Assembly (NCBI GenBank): GCA_007026445.1
Contig: VDMD01000293.1
Location: forward strand, 1-14,256
Length of the DNA: 14,256 nucleotides
Source of the DNA: Schizophyllum amplum
Lineage: Eukaryota > Basidiomycota > Agaricomycetes > Agaricales > Schizophyllaceae
Direction of reading: 5' to 3'
Shown one piece after another: positions 10,005-14,256 of the stretch. Below the pieces are notes generated by a model. The model had not been told where the DNA came from. It searched no databases and saw only the letters and a list, made by a program, of their open reading frames with translations. A program made the translations under genes and the position numbers. Numbering within the stretch: position 1 is the first letter of the stretch; each line of letters opens with the position of its first letter.

Positions 10005-10372
10005 CATGTTCAACTTCGTTCGTAGCGCGCGCTGCGCCGTAGTCGTGGGTGACCGCCAACGGAGGCGTTGCTGTTATATATACTTATACAATACCATTCA
10101 ATGTATCTCAGCTTGATACATCGAGTAGTTTCATTCAGAACTGACAGTGTGGATGATAACCGACCGACATAAGGCCTGATAACAAGCTCACTGCTCAGGT
10201 AAGTTTAGAGAACGAGATAGATCAAAAGAGTGATGTTGAATAGAGGTACAGGCTTGCTTTATGAGCTTAACGTTGCCCGCGCGCTGGGTGCGTGACCGCA
10301 GCGCGCTCCCGCTGGGTGCTAAACCTCGTGCTATATTATGCATTTTGTTCTGGCTCTTTCGGTTCAGCGCTC

Positions 10373-10379
10373 TATATAA
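10373..10379 (+). promoter_or_regulatory. TATA-box-like site inside the transposon
   Basis: TATATAA lies in the context CTCTATATAAGTG. A 102-codon frame starts at 10397, too close for a normal TATA-to-start distance, so no gene is called from it. Confidence 0.25.
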
Positions 10380-11023
10380 GTGTACAGTAACTGTATATGA
10401 GCTGTTCTGTCAGCGCTCGTAAGACAACGGGTTGTGGTTCATGCTCAATTGGCGGCGTCGTCGATGCGCGGAAAGTCGGGCCGACCTCCGACGAGCGCTC
10501 GTCGTCGTGCTCGGCGACATCCGTGGGTCGAAGCAGGCAAGTAGAGCGCCGCGGACCAATCGGACTTGGGAGTATGCACATACTTGATAGTGTACACGGC
10601 TTTCAACCCGTGCCGATCATTGATTTCGATTTGGAATTGACGTTGAGCATGTCGACGGACAATGCTAAGATTGAGTTGAACTTGAAGAGTTGTTGGACAT
10701 GTTGAGGCATCTGTGTACCTCGGGGCAGAACAGTCAAATTCTGGGTATATAGATACAGGGTACTAGTGTAAGATACAGGTAGTTTGAATGTCCGAAAGTC
10801 CATAAACAATACAGAATGAACAAAAAGGATTGAAAGGCGGTACAATGGGCACAGCCCGGTACCTCGGCAAGTAGGTCGCAGGGCGAGGGACACTACAGTC
10901 GATGCATAAATCGGTACATACATACATACAGACAATTCAGTTTCTTTGCCGAGCGTTCATGACGAGCAGAAACGATGCTAAACGCCGTCGACCTCGCAGC
11001 GAGTGCGCGCCACAAGACGCGGC

Positions 11024-11040
11024 GGTGACGTGACGTCACC
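11024..11040. promoter_or_regulatory. CRE/ATF-type palindrome inside the transposon
   Basis: A 17-bp perfect palindrome, GGTGACGTGACGTCACC, contains the bZIP (CRE/ATF) consensus TGACGTCA at 11031-11038. It sits 50 bases upstream of an ATG in good context at 11088, a spacing like a compact fungal promoter. Confidence 0.45.
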
Positions 11041-11087
11041 GTCGTCTCTTGCCTTCTCCCTCGTCGTTGCACTTACCGGCGACCGCC

Positions 11088-11195
11088 ATGGTCGCCCTTC
11101 GTGCAGCCTTCACATCTAGATTCTATTCTCAGGAGCCAATGTTTGCGCTCTGGGCTCAAAGGTGCGTCCCCTTGCTTGCAGCTCTCGTGATATAG
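11088..11195 (+). other. Possible captured first exon with mitochondrial-targeting-like start
   Basis: CCGCCATGG gives a strong start context. The frame reads MVALRAAFTSRFYSQEPM then FALWAQ, which resembles an Arg/Ser-rich mitochondrial presequence followed by a hydrophobic segment. A GTGCGT donor-like site follows at 11162. Read straight through, it gives only 35 residues. No downstream exon is found, so it could be a captured 5' UTR plus first exon of a host gene, or chance. The family is not identified. Confidence 0.25.
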
Positions 11196-11496
11196 TTAAC
11201 GAAAAATTACAATATGTTCGTCTCTACGTTCTGGACCCCCGGCGGCGTTCGTGCCATATGAACAACCCCCTTCGAGCTTGCAACGGCTCTAAACCCCGCG
11301 ACTGTCCCGCTATACGCTCCCCCTGCACGGCATCGACAGATGTGTACGATCGGCTGGCATGCGTCCCCCCGCCCGCGCCTTTGGACTCAAGCGCAGGACT
11401 GGCAATTTAGGCAGATAGTGCGTGCATCCAATGCCGCTTGAGCATAGTGCTGACTATCGCAAACCCCACAGCCGTCCCCGCGCGTCCTGTCCCTGT

Positions 11497-11605
11497 TCAC
11501 CCGTCTCCCCCCTCGCTTCCCCCCTCGCCTCCTCCTCTCGCTTTTCCTCCCCTCCCCCTCGCTCTCCCTCGCCTCCGCCTCCCATCTTGCCTCTCTCCCC
11601 CTTAC
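11497..11605 (+). repeat. Pyrimidine-rich tract
   Basis: About 110 bases are almost entirely C and T on the plus strand, with G mostly in CpG and very few A. Pro/Ser-rich plus-strand frames and Arg/Gly/Glu-rich minus-strand frames across it are artefacts. Confidence 0.85.
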
Positions 11606-11917
11606 CTTGACTCTGTAGCAGCATCGAAGCTGGCGAGCACAAGACGCGATGCGCGCGCGGCGCGTTGTCATTGCTACCGTATCCGTGACCCCACTGCGCG
11701 ACGTCTCGCCATGCCGAATGCGTTATGCGGGGCTTTGGATGTCGCTCTACAGCGGGGGCGCGAGCTCGGAGCGCTCGCAGAGGCGCGTTCGCGGCGTGCA
11801 GCGCGAACCTGGCGCGCGGCACGTCTGCGTGATTCGTTGCGCGCTACGCCGATAGACGCGCGGGAGGCGCTGCATGCACGTTCGACGCGCCAGCAGCAAG
11901 GATGGCTCGTCGCGCTA

Positions 11918-12048
11918 GCGGCAGCGGAAAGCGAGGCGGCGGCGTGAAGCGAGGGCGGCAGCAGCGGCAGGAAGCGGAAGCGGAAGCGGCGGCGGGAAGC
12001 GGCGGCGGGAAGCGCGGGCGCACGCGGCAGCGGGAGGCGGCGGGAAGC
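11918..12048 (+). repeat. GGAAGCGG/CGGCGG-type purine-rich simple repeat
   Basis: Degenerate reiterations of GGAAGCGG and GGCGGCGGGAAGC run across this stretch, with strong G over C skew on the plus strand. It lies inside the transposon, near the right end. Confidence 0.75.
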
Positions 12049-12276
12049 GTGGATGGTCCGGATGTCGGCGGCGGCGACGACGTGGCCGCACGGGGCACCT
12101 GAAACAACGGCGGCGACAGCGCGGGCGGCGAGCGGGAGGCGGGAATACGGTCCACGGACCATTTGTACGACGTACACCTCATTTGTATGTATAATACCCA
12201 TGAAATACCACTTATTGACCATTAACAATGAATAGTAACGTACATAATTCAAGGAGCCTGAGGTTACAAATACCCC

Positions 12277-12346
12277 GGGGTCGTATCTCTATACTGCCCA
12301 GCAATTACTGACTCAGTACAGCTGGGCAATATCGGAATACGACCCC
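12277..12346. repeat. 26-bp imperfect fold-back hairpin at right end
   Basis: The arms 12277-12302 (GGGGTCGTAT...TGCCCAGC) and 12321-12346 are inverted copies with a few mismatches. They flank an 18-nt loop that holds a smaller palindrome, TACTGACTCAGTA. So the terminal repeat is itself duplicated in inverted orientation at this end. Confidence 0.85.
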
Positions 12347-12349
12347 CTG
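12321..12349 (-). repeat. Right terminal inverted repeat
   Basis: On the minus strand it starts CAGGGGGTCGTATTCC and ends ATTGCCCAGC, a 28/29 match to the left end. A weaker copy of the same core (ATATC..GATACGGCCC) follows at 12361-12377, outside the repeat. Confidence 0.85.
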
Positions 12350-12367
12350 CAGCTACAGGGATATCTC

Positions 12368-12379
12368 GATACGGCCCGG
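12368..12379 (+). repeat. Right copy of 12-bp flanking direct repeat (candidate target-site duplication)
   Basis: GATACGGCCCGG is the partner of 9208-9219. Collapsing the two copies to one restores a 43-nt intron. Confidence 0.4.
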
Positions 12380-12397
12380 CCAATGGTGCTTACTCAC

Positions 12398-13260
12398 GTC
12401 TAGGATGTTGAGGAGGAAGCAAGAGGTGGCGTTCTCGATGGAAGCAAAAGAGGTAATGCCGTCCTGGTGCGCCTGGCGTACGGCCTCGCCGTACAGTCGG
12501 GCGGATAGCAGCTTCCGCCGGGCGCCAAGCTCGCCCATCTGCGGAGAGCCTAGGGGTGCGGACGAGACTGCATCCCATTTGAGATGTGCCGCGGAGAATC
12601 GGTCGCCGCTGGGATCGTAGCCGACGTATGAGGGCTCGACGGACACGAGGGATGCGACGGCGAGGATGCAGAGGGTGAGGATGCGCTTCTGCGGGGCATG
12701 AGAGCGAAAGTCCCATCCGCAACTCGTCATCTGATCCTTGTAGCTGAGCAAGGGAGAGGGAGTGGGGGAAGGCATGCTGAGTGCAATTACTGAAGGCACG
12801 CGTGAGATGGAGCTGGCAATGAATTTTGGTACGCACTTCGAGGGCATCCTGTATGAGGTTTCCTGGGATGAGCTCATGCGTGCTTGCGACAGAGGAAAGG
12901 ACGAGGGAATGACATGCGTTGGGCGCAGGTCCGGGGGAACTCGAACTCGAGCTCTCGCTCGCCGCTTCCTGACGCGCTTTATTGGCGAGAGCCTTTGCGC
13001 CAGTTCCTCGAGCCTTCCTGGGATGAATTGTCGTGGTGCAACTGGCCGAGTGTGAGCTCCATTCAGCAACAAAAGGGCGGTGAACGCACTGAATTCCCTT
13101 TTCCAAGCAGCGAGGGCATGGCTTCGCATCCGGCTGAGGGTGACATATGACCCTCTTTGCTTTGCCAGTAATCGCAGACGCGTTTCTTCTTGTGATCTGC
13201 GCGTCGTCGGCGCGGTCGTCGTGGACGTTCATGGACGGGAGAGCCTACGTCGGTAAGCAT
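12398..13260 (-). CDS. Zn2Cys6 transcription factor, 5' exon block (exons 1-2) with a frameshift in the zinc cluster
   Basis: The start is ATG at 13260. A basic stretch (RPRRPRRRRADHKKKR) leads into VCDY, then the frame breaks. One extra G at 13165/13166 turns the expected second Cys codon into TGG. In the next frame the cluster continues as KRVICHPQPDAKPCPRC, then LEKGIQC, giving the Zn2Cys6 pattern C-X2-C-X6-C-X8-C-X2-C-X6-C if the extra base is ignored. A Ser-rich linker follows to about LIQDALE. The best frame-preserving intron is 12790-12832 (43 nt, donor GTACCA). A stronger donor, GTGCGT at 12836, would not keep frame with any good acceptor. Exon 2 (12789-12398) includes MTSCGWDFRSHAPQKRILT, LCILAVASLVSVEPSYVGYD and SIENATSCFLLNILD, and joins exon 3 at 9194. 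It is a DNA-binding regulator of unknown targets, and this allele may be non-functional. Confidence 0.82.
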
Positions 13261-13861
13261 GATTGTGATGAGCGCGGAAGACGCTTGCGCGGCGGTGCGG
13301 CAGCGCCACCGTAGCGCCCGGCCCGGCATTCCACGGTCTTGGCGCTCCCCTTGTTACCCCCGACGCCGACGGGCCAGCGCCAGATGCCCAATGCAATACC
13401 CTCCCTTGACTGCGCTGTTTGCAGTGGAATCTCATCCCACACTACGATTCCGGATCGTATGCCAGACGTCGATCGGGACTGCTGACCTTTGCCAAGCTGA
13501 AGGTAGCTCAACCGTCACAGAGGCGGAACAGGACTGGTTGCGCCAGTGTCACTCGTGCGTAGCGTGTCCCTGAAACCGAGATTCTAGGTCACGACATACC
13601 TTCGCTCGAGCGCACGCTCTGGCAGTCTCCGAGCTCCTCTCAAAGCTGCGGCAGGCGACCCGCGAAAGGGCAAGAACGCACTGAGAACAGAAACTACCTT
13701 CATGCTATATCAGACGATTCCGTGCAACGGCTCGACACCTCTCATCGCCCCTTCCACACTGTGGCCAGCTCGCGCGCGTGCACAAATCAGGCGAGAATCA
13801 TGAATTTCCTACTTACTCGCAATGCCTACATCGTCGTATACAATATCCCTCCCTTCGTTGA
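13261..13861. other. Upstream region of the transcription-factor gene
   Basis: About 600 bases lie between the minus-strand start codon and the minisatellite, and presumably contain the promoter. I see no convincing gene on either strand and no clear TATA or repeat. Confidence 0.45.
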
Positions 13862-14256
13862 GGCCCCCTCCCTCTCCCCCTCCACCCTCGCAAGACGCCC
13901 CCTCACCCTCGTATACACCCCCTCACCCTCGTATACACCCCCCTCACCCTCGTATACACCCCCTCACCCTCGCAGACATCCCCTCACCCTCGAGACTCTG
14001 CTCACCCTCGTAGACAAGCCCCCCTCCGCAAATTCGCGGATGCTTCCTCCTCTCCATCGTCCATTAGCCCCCTCCATTCCTATTAGCCCCCCTCGCCTTT
14101 GAAATAACCCCCTCCACCTTACAGTTGCCCCTCCACCTTACAGTTGCCCCCTCCACCTTACAGTTGCCCCCTCCACCTTCACAGTTGCCCCCTCCACCTT
14201 CACAGACCCCCTCGCCTTCACAGACCTCCCCTCCCCTTCACAGACGCCCCCTCCGC
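13862..14256 (+). repeat. C-rich minisatellite with period of about 20 bp, running off the window
   Basis: In the first part, ACCCTCG recurs at 13884, 13905, 13925, 13946, 13966, 13986 and 14004, with consensus CCCCCTCACCCTCGTATACA. A degenerate spacer (14021-14070) follows. A second variant with consensus CCCCCTCCACCTTACAGTTG recurs every 19-21 bases from about 14066 to the window end, its last units changing to CTTCACAGAC. Both variants share the CCCCCTC core and period, so they look like one diverged array. Apparent Pro/Ser/Tyr-rich frames are products of the repeat. Confidence 0.92.

Larger units (their letters stand above)
9226..12349. mobile_element. Large non-autonomous TIR DNA transposon (superfamily unassigned)
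   Basis: The ends are 29-bp terminal inverted repeats (9226-9254 and 12321-12349) that match at 28 of 29 positions and begin CAGGGGGTCGTATTC. Both continue into hairpin-forming subterminal sequence. The interior of about 3.1 kb holds no reading frame that resembles a transposase. Instead it contains a CCG tract, a 110-bp pyrimidine tract, GGAAGCGG-type repeats and some coding-like stretches. It sits inside an intron of a Zn2Cys6 regulator. CAGGG-type ends occur in hAT elements and possibly in the basidiomycete-rich Kyakuja/Dileera/Zisupton group, but neither assignment is secure from the ends alone. The exact boundaries depend on which direct repeat is the target-site duplication; the element may extend to about 9220-12367. 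Confidence 0.72.
9195..12397 (-). other. 3,203-nt intron of the transcription-factor gene, host of a transposon
   Basis: The donor GTGAGT is at 12397-12392 (minus) and the acceptor TAG at 9197-9195. All other introns I can model in this window are 43-60 nt. Nearly all the excess is the inserted element at 9226-12349. Removing it together with one copy of the flanking 12-bp direct repeat leaves a 43-nt intron. Confidence 0.75.

Noticed and set aside
11438..11947. 169-codon plus-strand open frame
   Set aside because: It runs through the pyrimidine tract and GC-rich DNA of the transposon. It is Pro- then Ala/Arg-rich by composition and has no recognisable domain.
11674..12252. 192-codon minus-strand open frame
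   Set aside because: It is Ala/Arg/Pro/Ser-rich and overlaps other equally long frames in the same GC-rich stretch. It has no domain and looks like a compositional artefact.
9226..12349. Helitron or retrotransposon as the intron insertion
   Set aside because: There are clear inverted termini, and no long terminal repeats, poly(A) tail, reverse transcriptase-like frame or Helitron CTRR-type end with a single 3' hairpin.
13722..14102. 126-codon Pro/Ser/Thr-rich plus-strand frame
   Set aside because: Its sequence is produced by the 20-bp minisatellite. A 20-bp unit would shift frame every copy in a true coding repeat, and no start context is seen.
13862..14256. Possible CRISPR-like or telomeric array
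   Set aside because: Units are contiguous 20-bp repeats without unique spacers, in a eukaryotic context, and the unit is not a fungal telomere repeat such as TTAGGG/CCCTAA.

Overview
The window looks like nuclear DNA of a basidiomycete mushroom, most likely a polypore (Polyporales). The genes are GC-rich and split by short GT-AG introns of about 43-60 nt. The protein families also fit: a macrofage-activating-glycoprotein-like secreted protein, an Agaricomycete BTB/POZ-type protein, a HAD/terpene-cyclase fusion, a coiled-coil F-box protein and a Zn2Cys6 regulator. All identifications come from reading translations; no database search was run.

Layout, left to right. 1-742 (+) is the 3' part of a macrofage-activating-glycoprotein-like gene, broken by three single-base indels near its end. 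1495-2590 (+) is a two-exon BTB/POZ-like protein. 2911-4510 (-) is a three-exon fusion of a haloacid-dehalogenase (HAD) domain with a class II terpene-cyclase beta domain, the architecture of fungal drimane-type sesquiterpene synthases. It is the clearest enzyme here. 5517-7331 (+) is an F-box protein that seems to start in a 9-nt first exon. From 13260 down to 7687 (-) runs one eight-exon Zn2Cys6 transcription-factor gene, split into two blocks by a 3.2-kb intron. The right end, from 13862 past the window edge, is a C-rich minisatellite with a period of about 20 bp.

The main discovery is in the large intron (9195-12397). It holds an insertion of about 3.1 kb bounded by 29-bp terminal inverted repeats (28/29 identical, starting CAGGGGGTCG), each running into a fold-back hairpin. 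I see no transposase reading frame, so it looks like a large non-autonomous DNA transposon. It contains coding-like and promoter-like pieces that might be captured host DNA. A 12-bp near-identical direct repeat lies just outside the ends. Collapsing it to one copy gives a 43-nt intron of ordinary size for this locus. The two exon blocks join in frame through a 13-nt microexon, so the gene was evidently continuous before the insertion. The same gene carries a one-base insertion in the codon for the second zinc-binding cysteine, so this allele may be doubly disabled or may contain a sequence error.

No operon-like cooperation is expected in a fungus. The terpene synthase, F-box gene and regulator are neighbours, but no P450, transferase or transporter is present to make a convincing biosynthetic cluster.
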